Shown here piece by piece: positions 17,072 to 26,300 of a stretch of 64,000 nucleotides of DNA. The position numbers and the translations under genes were made by a program. Numbering within the stretch: position 1 is the first letter of the stretch; each line of letters starts with the position of its first letter. The notes below the pieces were generated by a model. It saw only the letters and a program-made list of their open reading frames with translations. It had not been told where the DNA came from and ran no database searches. Origin of the DNA: Tianweitania populi (GTDB taxonomy: Bacteria > Pseudomonadota > Alphaproteobacteria > Rhizobiales > Rhizobiaceae). The DNA lies in assembly GCF_014652875.1 (NCBI RefSeq), contig NZ_BMZQ01000002.1:496001-560000 (forward strand), in the 5' to 3' direction.

Positions 17072-18025
17072 ATGGAAAAACGTGCGCTCGGCAAAACCGG
17101 GCTGGAGATCGCGCCGCTGGTGTTCGGCGGCAATGTCTTCGGCTGGACGGCGGACGAACAAACCAGCTTCGCGGTGCTCGACGCCTTTGTGGATCACGGC
17201 TTCAACGCCATCGACACCGCCGATGTTTATTCGAGCTGGGTTCCCGGCAACAAGGGTGGCGAGTCCGAAACGATCATCGGCAAGTGGCTGAAGGCCAACC
17301 CAGCCAAGCGCGATCAGGTCGTGCTCTTCACCAAGGTCGGGTCGGATATGGGCGTGCCGAGTCATAAGGGCTTGTCACAGCGCTGGATCGCGGACGCTGC
17401 CGAAGACTCGTTGAAGCGGCTGCAGACCGATCATATCGACCTGTACTTCTCGCACTGGCCGGACCCGGACACGCCCTATGAGGAAACGCTGGGCGCCTAC
17501 CAGACGCTTCTTGAGGCCGGCAAGATCAAGTCCGTCGGCGCGTCCAACCTCGACGCTTCTCAGTTGCAGGAAGCACTGAAGGTGTCCGAAGCCAAGGGCC
17601 TGCCGCGCTACCAAGTGCTCCAGCCGGAATACAACCTCTACGACCGGAGCAAGTTCGACGGGCCGCTGCGCGATCTTTGCATGCGCGAAGGGCTCGGCGT
17701 CGTCACCTATTTCAGCCTCGCTTCCGGCTTCCTGTCGGGCAAATACCGCTCGAAGGACGACCTGAAGAAGAGCAAGCGCGGTGAAGGCGTCGGCAAATAT
17801 CTGGACGATCGCGGCCTCAAGATCCTCGATGCGCTCGATCAGGTCAGCGAAAGCCACAATGCCGAGCCGGCGGAAGTGGCACTCGCCTGGATCATCGCGC
17901 GTCCCGGCCTCACCGCGCCAATCGCCAGCGCCACCAGCGTGGATCAGGTCGAAAGCTTTGCCAAGGCAGCCAGCCTGAAGCTCAGCCAGGACGACATCGC
18001 AGCGCTCGACAAGGCGAGCACCTGA
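17072..18025 (+). CDS. Aldo/keto reductase
   Basis: NADPH-dependent aldo/keto reductase (317 aa, TIM barrel; class similar to YajO/Tas-type reductases). The catalytic tetrad is recognisable: Asp and Tyr in AIDTADVYS, Lys in FTKVGSD and His in YFSHWPD. The start at MEKRALGKTG has AAGGAAAA about 6 nt upstream; the in-frame extension upstream of it is not conserved-looking. It is monocistronic, flanked by repeat-rich sequence on both sides. The substrate is unknown. Confidence 0.9.
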   Translation: MEKRALGKTGLEIAPLVFGGNVFGWTADEQTSFAVLDAFVDHGFNAIDTADVYSSWVPGNKGGESETIIGKWLKANPAKRDQVVLFTKVGSDMGVPSHKGLSQRWIADAAEDSLKRLQTDHIDLYFSHWPDPDTPYEETLGAYQTLLEAGKIKSVGASNLDASQLQEALKVSEAKGLPRYQVLQPEYNLYDRSKFDGPLRDLCMREGLGVVTYFSLASGFLSGKYRSKDDLKKSKRGEGVGKYLDDRGLKILDALDQVSESHNAEPAEVALAWIIARPGLTAPIASATSVDQVESFAKAASLKLSQDDIAALDKAST

Positions 18026-18053
18026 TCCTCAAGCCGGCGGTCTAAGCGCCCCG

Positions 18054-18100
18054 CCCACCTCCCCCTTGAGGGGAGGTCGAACCGAAGGTTCGGGTGGGGG
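18054..18100. repeat. Palindromic repeat, copy D
   Basis: Same element as at 16910, with the two-hairpin core and the enclosing CCCACC/GGTGGG stem. It begins the duplicated block that continues into a second uvsE tail (18130-18176). Confidence 0.88.
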
Positions 18101-18129
18101 TTAGCAACCTAGCCGGCTTTGCCCACGCT

Positions 18130-18176
18130 TCACGCACCGCCAGCGACCGGTTCCTCTTCCAGTACGGCATCGGACT
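18130..18176 (-). pseudogene. Detached duplicate of the uvsE 3' end
   Basis: Read on the minus strand, 18172-18130 encodes SDAVLEEEPVAGGA and a TGA stop, exactly the C-terminus of the intact UvsE ending at 18479. The four codons that differ (Gly, Val, Ala, Asp) are all silent. Homology spans the flanking palindromic repeat, so block 18054-18176 matches 18404-18525 at roughly 90 percent by hand count. Upstream of 18176 the similarity stops. It looks like the relic of another uvsE allele. Confidence 0.8.
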
Positions 18177-18221
18177 GTCGTGAAACGCCGGCGCATCATT
18201 CGGCCATGCCCCCTCTCCGCT

Positions 18222-18380
18222 TCGTCATCCTCGGGCTTGACCCGAGTATCCATGCCCGAACAGTCGAAGCAGTGCCCGGCAGGTAATATCCCCGGCCGGC
18301 CCACCAACAGCCGTTCAGGCATGGATCCTCGGGTCTGCGCCTCCGCTTGCGCTACGGCTCCGCCCAAGGATGACGAGGAG
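18222..18380. repeat. MITE-like inverted-repeat element
   Basis: Inverted arms bound a segment of about 160 bp. TCGTCATCCTCGGG at the left end mirrors CCCAAGGATGACGA at the right, and GACCCGAGTATCCATGCC (18239-18256) mirrors 18318-18335 with one mismatch. It contains no coding capacity and no transposase. It lies between the duplicate uvsE tail and the intact gene. Confidence 0.7.
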
Positions 18381-18403
18381 TGCGTGAGGCTGGTGCAAGC
18401 CTC

Positions 18404-18450
18404 CCCACCTCCCCCTTGAGGGGAGGCCGAACCGAAGGTTCGGGCGGGGG
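18404..18450. repeat. Palindromic repeat, copy E
   Basis: Same two-hairpin element as copies C and D, with a few substitutions (GGCCGAACC and GGGCGGGG). It lies 29 bp beyond the uvsE stop and could serve as its 3' stem-loop, although no T-run follows. Confidence 0.88.
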
Positions 18451-18478
18451 TAGCAACGTAGCCGGCTTCCCCCACGCC

Positions 18479-19528
18479 TCACGCCCCGCCAGCGACCGGT
18501 TCCTCTTCCAGCACTGCGTCGGACTCGGTTTCGAGCTCTGGCGCGTCCTTGGGCTCGATGCCGAAGCGTGCCGCTACATCCGGCGCATAGCGCAGCAGGT
18601 CGGGCCGCAGGCGCATCAGAGCGAGATCCTTGGCCTTGGCTTCCAGCATCACGTCGAAATCCAGCCCCTCGGCAATGCGCATGAAGGTCGCGAACTCGAA
18701 CGGGCTGCAGAAGTCGGCATGGCCGGTGAAGACCGGCGCGACATGCTTGACGACCTTCTTCTTGGTCTTCTTGTCGACATGGATCTGCTCGCGCAGTTCC
18801 GTGCGCGGCGAGGAGAAATGCAGCTTTGGCTGCTGTCCTTCCGGCCAGGTCTTGAGGATGGCTTCCAGCGTCTGGCGCATGTCGGCGCGCTCCGGGTTCA
18901 GGCACCAAAAATGCTGGTGGTCGAAGATCAACCGCACACCGGTATGCTCGTGGATCCACAGCACGTCCGCCGCCGAGAATCTGAGATCGTCATGTTCCAG
19001 CACCAGGCGGCGCCGCACCGGCTCCGGCAGGGTAGCCCAGGTGTCCACCCAGCGCTGGCGGGCGGCGGGAATGTTGCCGTAGGTGCCGCCGACATGGATC
19101 ACCATCACCGCTTCCGGCCCAAGCTCCATGCGGTCGAGCATCTCGGCCTGGCTGGTGAGATCCCAGATGCTCTTCTTGATAAGCTCGGGGTCGGGGCTGT
19201 TCAGCACCACGAACTGCGAGGGGTGGAAGGACAGGCGGATGTCGAGTTCCTTCGACTTCGCGCCCAGAGCGCGCAACTCCGCGTCGCTCTCGGCCACCAT
19301 GCCATGGAATTGCGGCATATCGGGATGCGTCGCATAGGGCGCGATGTCCGAGGACATGCGATACATCCGGATGTCGTGCTTCACGAGGTAATCGAGGATC
19401 GCGTCGATATATTCGAGCGACACTTTCAGGTGCGGATTGTTGGTCGACCGGCGGCTGTCGCCGCTCTTCAGGTCGTCGCGGCCCATGACCTTGACGGGAA
19501 AGCCAAGGCGCGAAATTCGTTTGTTCAT
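18479..19528 (-). CDS. uvsE: UV DNA damage endonuclease UvsE
   Basis: TIM-barrel endonuclease that nicks DNA immediately 5' of pyrimidine dimers and other lesions, an alternative to UvrABC-started repair. Its 349 residues include the family segments MYRMSSDIAPYATHP near 56, LSFHPSQFVVLNSP near 100, VMVIHVGGTYG near 145, FDHQHFWCLNP near 205 and TGHADFCSPFEFATF near 270, which supply the metal-binding His, Glu and Asp residues. The ATG at 19528 overlaps the stop of the upstream DHH gene (ATGA), so the two form an operon. The acidic C-terminal tail is the part duplicated at 18130. Confidence 0.93.
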   Translation of the reverse strand: MNKRISRLGFPVKVMGRDDLKSGDSRRSTNNPHLKVSLEYIDAILDYLVKHDIRMYRMSSDIAPYATHPDMPQFHGMVAESDAELRALGAKSKELDIRLSFHPSQFVVLNSPDPELIKKSIWDLTSQAEMLDRMELGPEAVMVIHVGGTYGNIPAARQRWVDTWATLPEPVRRRLVLEHDDLRFSAADVLWIHEHTGVRLIFDHQHFWCLNPERADMRQTLEAILKTWPEGQQPKLHFSSPRTELREQIHVDKKTKKKVVKHVAPVFTGHADFCSPFEFATFMRIAEGLDFDVMLEAKAKDLALMRLRPDLLRYAPDVAARFGIEPKDAPELETESDAVLEEEPVAGGA

Positions 19529-20589
19529 GCCATTTCCGAGGATGCGGGCTGCGGCGCGCCGGATGCGTCGAAGCCGAGTGTGTTGAGGAAGAAGGTCCAA
19601 TCGTCCCATCGCAGCGCGCCGCCGGAGGCCGCGCGGTGGCCATTGCCATATTGCTCATCCGCGCCCGGCGGGCGGTGTTGGGCGAGGAAGGCGAGGATGT
19701 CGGTGTCGTTGGAAGAGCGCACCGCAAAATGCACGAAGCCCTCGCGGTAGCCGGTATTGGCGGCAATGATGATCGCGTTCTTCAACCGCCCGCGCCATTG
19801 CTGCGCAATCAGCGGATGAACCTGACAGGGTGAGGAAAACTGCACCAGCGCGACATTGCCGGAGAATTTTGGGCCCACCTTGCGCGCGTCATCCAGCGCC
19901 TGCTTGACCTCGGCCTTGGCCGCCAGCAGCGCCTCGGTTTCCGCGAACTCACCGGACAGAACCTGCTTCGGCCCCTGTGCCTTCATCAGCAGATCGAAAG
20001 CCGGCGTTGCATCGCCCGAGCCGGTCCGACGCGGGGCGTTGATCAGAGAGGCTGCATTGCGCAGCGCGGTCACGCCGTAGGCCGATCGTGCTTCGGCCAT
20101 TTCGGCAAAGCCGTAATCTTCCGTAAGGTCACCAATGATCCCGAGTGCCGCCAGCCAGAGCAGCCCCTCCTCAACCCCCGCCGCTTTCGCGCAGCGATAG
20201 GCAAGCAGGCTGGTTGTCGGCACAGGATCGTCGTTGAAGCCGGATATGACTGTGGCCTTATCAGGCACGCCGGTTGGCGCGTGATGGTCGATGATGATCG
20301 TGGGGATGTCAGGCAAATTTACCCGGTTCGAGACGCCGAGGTCGGCGATGATCAGACCGGTGGGCTGAAGCGCTTCCAACTCTCGCATGAAATCGTCGGA
20401 ATAAGCATTCTCGCCCTTCCCGATGATGCGGATCGTGCTGTCAACGCCGCGCTTCAGCATCACGTTCTGCAGGATCGCGCCGGCAGAAAGCCCATCCGCA
20501 TCGTTGTGGAACACGAGCAGCGGTCGTTCGCCGAGCTGTTCTACGGCGGCAGGAAAATCCTCGGGGCGATGGAAAGTGTGATCGGGCAT
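19525..20589 (-). CDS. DHH family phosphoesterase (RecJ/NrnA/oligoribonuclease-like)
   Basis: A 354-aa DHH/DHHA1 protein, a metal-dependent phosphodiesterase family that includes RecJ nuclease and nano-RNases. The N-terminal HNDADGLSAGAI carries the first Asp motif; the signature IIDHHAP is near residue 103; the C-terminal substrate domain has the glycine-rich GNGHRAASGG near 325. It lacks the extra nucleic-acid domains of RecJ. Translational coupling to uvsE suggests a role in trimming repair products, but a general oligonucleotide-degrading role is equally possible. Confidence 0.88.
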   Translation of the reverse strand: MPDHTFHRPEDFPAAVEQLGERPLLVFHNDADGLSAGAILQNVMLKRGVDSTIRIIGKGENAYSDDFMRELEALQPTGLIIADLGVSNRVNLPDIPTIIIDHHAPTGVPDKATVISGFNDDPVPTTSLLAYRCAKAAGVEEGLLWLAALGIIGDLTEDYGFAEMAEARSAYGVTALRNAASLINAPRRTGSGDATPAFDLLMKAQGPKQVLSGEFAETEALLAAKAEVKQALDDARKVGPKFSGNVALVQFSSPCQVHPLIAQQWRGRLKNAIIIAANTGYREGFVHFAVRSSNDTDILAFLAQHRPPGADEQYGNGHRAASGGALRWDDWTFFLNTLGFDASGAPQPASSEMA

Positions 20590-20691
20590 GGGGCGAGAAC
20601 GCAGCTTTGGCTCGAACGATCCGAACCCTGCTGGCTTCCCCTGCCATTCTTCGACGGGCTAAGTCTGGGTCATGAACAAACCGTTGATTCG

Positions 20692-21357
20692 ATGACCGAA
20701 ACCTCGCTCTACAAGCCGGTGAAGCGCTTCCTGGAAGGGCTTGGCTACCTTGTCAAAGGCGAGATCGGCCATTGCGATGTGGTCGGTTTGCGCGAAGGCG
20801 AGCCGCCGGTGGTGGTGGTCTGCGAACTTAAGATGCAGTTCAACATGGACTTGCTGCTACAAGCCGTAGACCGCGCCTCCGCCTGCGACGAAGTCTGGCT
20901 CGCCGCCAGGATGTCCAAGCGGGGCAAAGGGAGGGAACACGACGCCCGCTTCCGCAATCTGTGCCGCCGCCTCGGCTTCGGCCTGCTTGGCGTGACCGGT
21001 GCCGGCGGCGTCGAACTGCTGCTGAGCCCCGCAGCCCTTGCCCCTCGCCGAGACCCGCGCAAACGCTCGCGTTTGATCGAAGAACACCGCCGCCGCCGCG
21101 GGGATCCGGCGGAAGGCGGCATGACACGCCAGCCGATCATGACCGCCTATCGACAGGAAGCGCTTTCTTGCGCCGCCATGCTGGTGGATGGACCAAAGCG
21201 CCCTCGCGACCTCAGGCCGGCCAATCCCAACGCGCAGAAGATCCTACATCGTAACGTCTATGGCTGGTTCGTCAGCCCAGAGCGCGGCATCTATGACATT
21301 ACAGATGCAGGCCGCGCCGCCCTGCTGCGCTGGCCGGTGGAAGCGCCGGCGCCTTAA
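20692..21357 (+). CDS. DUF2161 putative PD-(D/E)XK phosphodiesterase
   Basis: A 221-aa protein of the DUF2161 family, predicted to have the PD-(D/E)XK nuclease fold. The core pattern is visible as Asp29 (CDVVG) followed by Glu45-x-Lys47 (CELKMQF); a basic patch (PRRDPRKRSRLIEEHRRRR) follows near residue 130. The C-terminal half contains a possible winged-helix-like segment. The start at MTETSLYKP was chosen because upstream in-frame sequence runs antisense to the DHH gene. It is divergent from the DHH-uvsE operon across about 100 bp, and its stop overlaps that of the convergent GMC gene. Confidence 0.82.
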   Translation: MTETSLYKPVKRFLEGLGYLVKGEIGHCDVVGLREGEPPVVVVCELKMQFNMDLLLQAVDRASACDEVWLAARMSKRGKGREHDARFRNLCRRLGFGLLGVTGAGGVELLLSPAALAPRRDPRKRSRLIEEHRRRRGDPAEGGMTRQPIMTAYRQEALSCAAMLVDGPKRPRDLRPANPNAQKILHRNVYGWFVSPERGIYDITDAGRAALLRWPVEAPAP

Positions 21358-22970
21358 GCGCGCGCGGCCTTCAGGATCGCTTCGGAGGCTTTCTCGGCGA
21401 TCATCATGGTCGGCGCGTTGGTGTTGCCGGAGGTGATGGTCGGCATGACCGAGGCGTCCACGACGCGCAGGCCTTGAAGGCCATGAACGCGCAAATCCCT
21501 GTCCACCACGGCCATCGAATCTGACCCCATCTTCGCCGTGCCGACCGGATGGAAGATCGTGGTGCCGAGCCGTTGCGCGGCTTTCAGCAGGTCGTCATCG
21601 CTGACCGCCTCGGGTCCCGGCTTCAACTCCTTCGGCGTATAGGGCGCCATGGCCTGGGTTTCGAACAGGCGCCGGGCGTAGCGCAGTGATTCCACCGCCA
21701 CCATCTCGTCTTCCGGCGTCGCCAGATAGTTCGGCGCGATCTTCGGCGTTTGGGCCGGGTCTTTCGAGCGCAGCGTCACCGAGCCACGGCTGGTCGGGCG
21801 AAGGTTGCAGACGGAAGCGGTGACGCCTGGAAAATCATGCAGCCGCTCGCCAAGCTTCTCGGTGGACAGCGGCTGGACGTGGAACTCGATGTTGGGCGTC
21901 GCATAGCGCTCGTTGCTTTTCGCGAAGATGCCGAGCTGGCTTGGCGCCATGGTGAGCGGCCCGGTGCGGCGCAGCGCAAATTCCAGCCCCATCCGCATGC
22001 GGCCGAACAGCGAGTTGGCGAACTGGTTCAGCGTCGGAATGCCGGTGACGCCATAGACTGCGCGGATCTGGAGGTGATCCTGCAGGTTGCGGCCGACGCC
22101 CGGCAGGTGATGTACGACATCGATCCCGTGCTCGCCTAGCGTCTCGCCATCGCCGATGCCGGACAGTTGCAGCAGATGCGGCGAGCCGATGGCGCCGGCG
22201 CTCAGGATGACCTCGCGCGCGGCCAGCGCCTGCATCTCCTTACCATTCACGCGATAGGCGATGCCGGTCGCACGACCGTCCTTCACCGTCACCTTCTCGA
22301 CGGTCGCCTTGGTGGTGATCTTGAGGTTCGGCCGTTTGCGGGCGGGGTTGAGGAAGGCGCGCACCGCGCTCCAGCGTAAGCCGCCCTTCTGCGTGACATG
22401 AAAATAGCCGACGCCCTCATTGTCGCCGGTGTTGAAGTCGTGCGAATGGGGCAAGCCGATCTCTTGCGCCGCGTCGCGCACGGCATCCAGGACCGCCCAT
22501 TTCAGCCGCTGCTTGTCGACGCGCAGCTCGCCTTCGGCGCCATGAAATTCGCTGGCGCCATCATAGAAGCGCTCGAACTTCTTGAAGACCGGCAGCACGT
22601 CGGCCCAAGACCAGCCGGTGTTGCCGGCCTGCGCCCAGCCGTCATAATCCTCAGCCTGACCGCGCATATAAATCATGCCATTGATGGACGACGATCCACC
22701 CAGGACCTTGCCGCGCGCATAGCCGATCGCCCGGTCGCCGAGCCCTTTCTCGACTTCGGTCTGAAACATCCAGTCGGTGCGCGGATTGCCGATCGTGTAG
22801 AGATAGCCGACGGGAATGTGGATCCAGTGGTAGAGGTCACGGCCGCCGGCTTCGAGCAAGAGAACGCGGGTGTTGGGATCAGCCGACAGGCGATTGGCCA
22901 GCACGCAGCCCGCCGAGCCTGCACCCACGATGATATAGTCGAAGCTCTCGGTTTCCCGCGCAGCCGCCAT
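21354..22970 (-). CDS. GMC family oxidoreductase (choline dehydrogenase-like)
   Basis: FAD-dependent alcohol oxidoreductase of the glucose-methanol-choline family, 538 aa. The FAD-binding fingerprint VGAGSAGCVLANRL is near residue 16; GMC signatures are GKVLGGSSSINGMIYMRG near 88 and AGAIGSPHLLQLSG near 258. The catalytic pair is His in IFHPVGTAKMG and Asn in SGNTNAPT. The start MAAARETE is preferred over an ATG six codons earlier because GGAGGG lies close upstream. No betB or betaine genes are adjacent, so the substrate is open. Confidence 0.9.
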   Translation of the reverse strand: MAAARETESFDYIIVGAGSAGCVLANRLSADPNTRVLLLEAGGRDLYHWIHIPVGYLYTIGNPRTDWMFQTEVEKGLGDRAIGYARGKVLGGSSSINGMIYMRGQAEDYDGWAQAGNTGWSWADVLPVFKKFERFYDGASEFHGAEGELRVDKQRLKWAVLDAVRDAAQEIGLPHSHDFNTGDNEGVGYFHVTQKGGLRWSAVRAFLNPARKRPNLKITTKATVEKVTVKDGRATGIAYRVNGKEMQALAAREVILSAGAIGSPHLLQLSGIGDGETLGEHGIDVVHHLPGVGRNLQDHLQIRAVYGVTGIPTLNQFANSLFGRMRMGLEFALRRTGPLTMAPSQLGIFAKSNERYATPNIEFHVQPLSTEKLGERLHDFPGVTASVCNLRPTSRGSVTLRSKDPAQTPKIAPNYLATPEDEMVAVESLRYARRLFETQAMAPYTPKELKPGPEAVSDDDLLKAAQRLGTTIFHPVGTAKMGSDSMAVVDRDLRVHGLQGLRVVDASVMPTITSGNTNAPTMMIAEKASEAILKAARA

Positions 22971-23035
22971 TCCAACCCTCCCGAACATGTCCTCCGGGTG
23001 GAATCATGAACCGGCTGGCACCGAACCGCAACGGG

Positions 23036-23368
23036 TCATGCGGCTGGATCGGGTTTTTGCAACGCGCTGTACCAGTCGGCATAAGGCGAGTTCACCGCCA
23101 TCTTGCGGTTGTGATCGGGCGCGCCGTCCGTCCACCAGACGGGACCGCGCTCGCCTAGCGCGATCTTCGCCGCATCGACCCGGCCACGCGCCTGCTTTTC
23201 GGCATCGCCATCATGCGAACGGCGCGCCAAGGCTATGTCCCGGCGCGCCGTCATCAATTGTTTGACCAACAGGTCCCGCTCGGCCTCACCGAGATCGGGA
23301 TTGCTCGTCCGCCAAAGCCTGCCCCGCACCACAAAGTACCGGCCATCCGGCGTGACCGGATACTTCAT
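23036..23368 (-). CDS. Conserved hypothetical protein
   Basis: A 110-residue soluble protein beginning MKYPVTPDGRYFVVRGRLWR, with a charged central helix (ARRDIALARRSHDGDAEKQARGRVD) and a tryptophan-containing GPVWWTDG. I recall similar proteins of unknown role in related bacteria but cannot name a domain. The ATG at 23368 is preferred over a TTG two codons upstream. It lies between the RND pump and the GMC gene on the same strand, 65 bp from the latter. Confidence 0.72.
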   Translation of the reverse strand: MKYPVTPDGRYFVVRGRLWRTSNPDLGEAERDLLVKQLMTARRDIALARRSHDGDAEKQARGRVDAAKIALGERGPVWWTDGAPDHNRKMAVNSPYADWYSALQKPDPAA

Positions 23369-23386
23369 GGGCAAAACGCGGCCCGC

Positions 23387-26300
23387 TTATTCAGCCGGTG
23401 CAGGAAGGGCCAGCGGCTTGTCGTGCTTGGCCTGGCGTTCGCCATGCGTCTCCTTGTGGGCAAGGAAGGTATAGAACATCGGCACCACGAAGAGCGTGAA
23501 CATCGTGCCGATCAGGATGCCGGTGACGATCACCAGGCCCATCGCGAAACGCGCTGCGGCACCCGCACCCGACGCGACCAGAAGTGGCGCAATGCCGAGC
23601 GCCATAGCGGCCGTCGTCATCAGGATCGGGCGCAAACGAACCTTGGCCGAAGCGATGATGGCCTCGAAGCGGTTCAGCCCGTGTTCCTCACGCTGCTGGT
23701 TGGCGAATTCCACAAGCAGAATGCCGTGCTTGGTGATCAGGCCGATCAGCGTGATCAGACCCACCTGCGTGTAGATGTTCAGCGTACCCAGCCCAAGGTT
23801 GAGCGGCAGGATCGCGCCGAAGATCGACAGCGGCACCGACATCATGATGATCAGCGGATCGCGGAAGCTCTCGAATTGTGCCGCGAGCACGAGATAGATC
23901 ACCACGACAGCCGCGAGGAAGGCGATCAGGATCGTATTGCCCTGCTCGACCTCGAGGCGCGACTGGCCGGAATAGTCGATGAAGTAGCCGTCTTGCAGCA
24001 GCGGACGCGCAATGTTTTCGAGCGTCGACAGACCTTCACCCGTAGTGACGCTCGGCACAGGCAGGGCCGAGATCGTTGCGGAGTTGAGCTGGTTGAACTG
24101 CTCGATCGCCGTGGCCGTGACGCCGGTATTGATCGACACCACCGCCGACAGCGGCACCATCTCGCCGGTGGTGCTGCGAACAAAGAACTCACCCAGCTTC
24201 TCCGGATTGTTTCGATAGTCCTGAGGCACCTGCATGATGATGTCGTAGCTGTTGGAATCGCGGTCGAACTGCGCGATCGAACCGCCGCCGACCATCAGGC
24301 CAAGCGTTGCGCCGATCTCGCGAACCGAAATGTTCAGCGCAGCAGCGCGGTCGCGATTGATGGTCACGACAACCTGGTTGGCGTCATACTTCAGCGAGTT
24401 CTGCACCACGATGAAGCGGCCGGATTCCTGAGCCTGTTTTCGCACCTGCTCAGCCAGTTCATAAAGGCGGCTGGATTCGCCAGTGGTCTGAAGCACCAGC
24501 GAGATCGGCAGACCGCCGCCGGCACCCGGCAGAGATGGCGGCGAGAAAACGAGAGCTTCCACGCCGGCCACCTTGGAGATGCGGCCCTGGATGTCCTGCT
24601 GGATTTCGGCCTGCGATCGATCACGATCCGCCCAGTCCTTAAAGGCCCAGAGCGCGAAGGCCGAGTTGGTCGCACCACCCATGCCGACCACCGAGAAGTT
24701 CGCCCGCAGCTCGGGAATATCCTCGGTCAAACCGCGCATCTGGGTTGTGTAGGTATTGGTGTATTCGGCGGTCGCGTAGGGCGGTGCCGTCACCAGCGCG
24801 AAGAGCGCACCCTGATCTTCTTCAGGCGCCAGTTCGCTCGATGTCTTCGTGAACATGAAGCCGGTCAATCCAACCAGCACGATCACGATCAGCAGCGTAA
24901 CCGGTCGATATTTCAGCGACCCGCTGACGAGACGCTCATAGCGATTTTCCAGCCGCGCGAAGGTGCGATCGACGAACTTCTGGAAACGGCTGTGATTGCC
25001 TTTCTTGAGCAGGCGCGCCGACATCATGGGCGTGATCGTCAAGGCGATGATGCCCGAAAGAACCACCGCGCCGGCAAGGGTGAGCGCGAATTCGCGGAAC
25101 AGCGAACCCGTCAAGCCACCGGTAAAGGCGAGCGGCGCGAACACGGCCGCCAGCGTGATCGTCATGGCGACAATCGGGCCGGTGATCTCACGCATGCCCT
25201 TGAAGGCGGCATCACGCGGCTCCATCCCCTCCTCGATATGCCGGTGGATGTTTTCCACCACCACGATGGCGTCATCGACCACGAGGCCGATCGCCAGGAC
25301 CATTGCCAGCAAGGTCAGGAGGTTGATCGAATAGCCCATCGCCAGCAGCACGGCGCAAACGCCGATCAGCGACAGTGGAATGGTGACGATCGGCATCAGA
25401 ACCGAGCGGAACGAACCGAGGAACAGAAGGATGACCACGACAACGACGAACACCGCTTCGCCGATCGTCTTGAACACTTCCTCGATGGACGCGCTGATCT
25501 GCTCGGTGGAGTCATACATCATCGTCATCGTCATGCCCTCGGGCAGCGATGCCTGGATGGCCGGCAGTTCCTTGATCACCGCACTTGCGGTGTCGAGCGG
25601 ATTGGCGGCCGGCGTCGGGAATACGCCGATAAAGGTGCCGGGCTGACCGTTGAACGTCACGATCGTGTCAGTGTTTTCGGCCGCAAGCTCGATCGTGGCG
25701 ACATCGCGCAGCCGCACGACTTCGTCGCCCTCGGCCTTCAGCGGCAAGGCGCCGAACGCCTCAGGGTTCTGCAAGGTCGATTGAACGGTGATGGCGTAGG
25801 AAACGAGGTTGTTCTTGGTCTTGCCGGGTGCCGCAAGGAAGTTGGAAGCGGCAATCGCGCTCTGCACTTCAGATGCGGTCAAACCGCGTGCGGCGAGACG
25901 GATTGGATCGATCCACACGCGCATGGAGTAATCGGCTGCGCCGAAGATCTGGATTTCGGCAACACCCGGGATGGTCGACATGCGCGGGCGAATGACGCGC
26001 TCGATATATTCGGTGACCTGTTCATTGGTCATTTGCGGGTTCTGCATCGCCAGATACATCATGGCGAATTGCTGGCCCGTACCCTTGACGATGACCGGAT
26101 CCTCGGCCTCCGTCGGCAGGTCGCCGCGCACCTGATTGACCTTGGCGATCACTTCCGTCAGCGCCGAATCCGGATCGGAGCCGAGCGTCATGGTGACGGT
26201 GACGACGCTGGCCGAAGGCGTGCTCTGCGACGTCACGTAGTTGATGTTTTCCGTGGTCGCGACGGCGCGCGAGATCGGCGCGGTGATGAAGCCCTGGATC

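Noticed and set aside
20597-20626. Possible SOS box between the DHH gene and the DUF2161 gene (GAAC repeats)
   Set aside because: The alphaproteobacterial LexA site needs GAAC and GAAC seven bases apart (GTTC-N7-GTTC). Here the spacing is 5 (20614-20617 and 20623-20626) or 13, so it does not fit.
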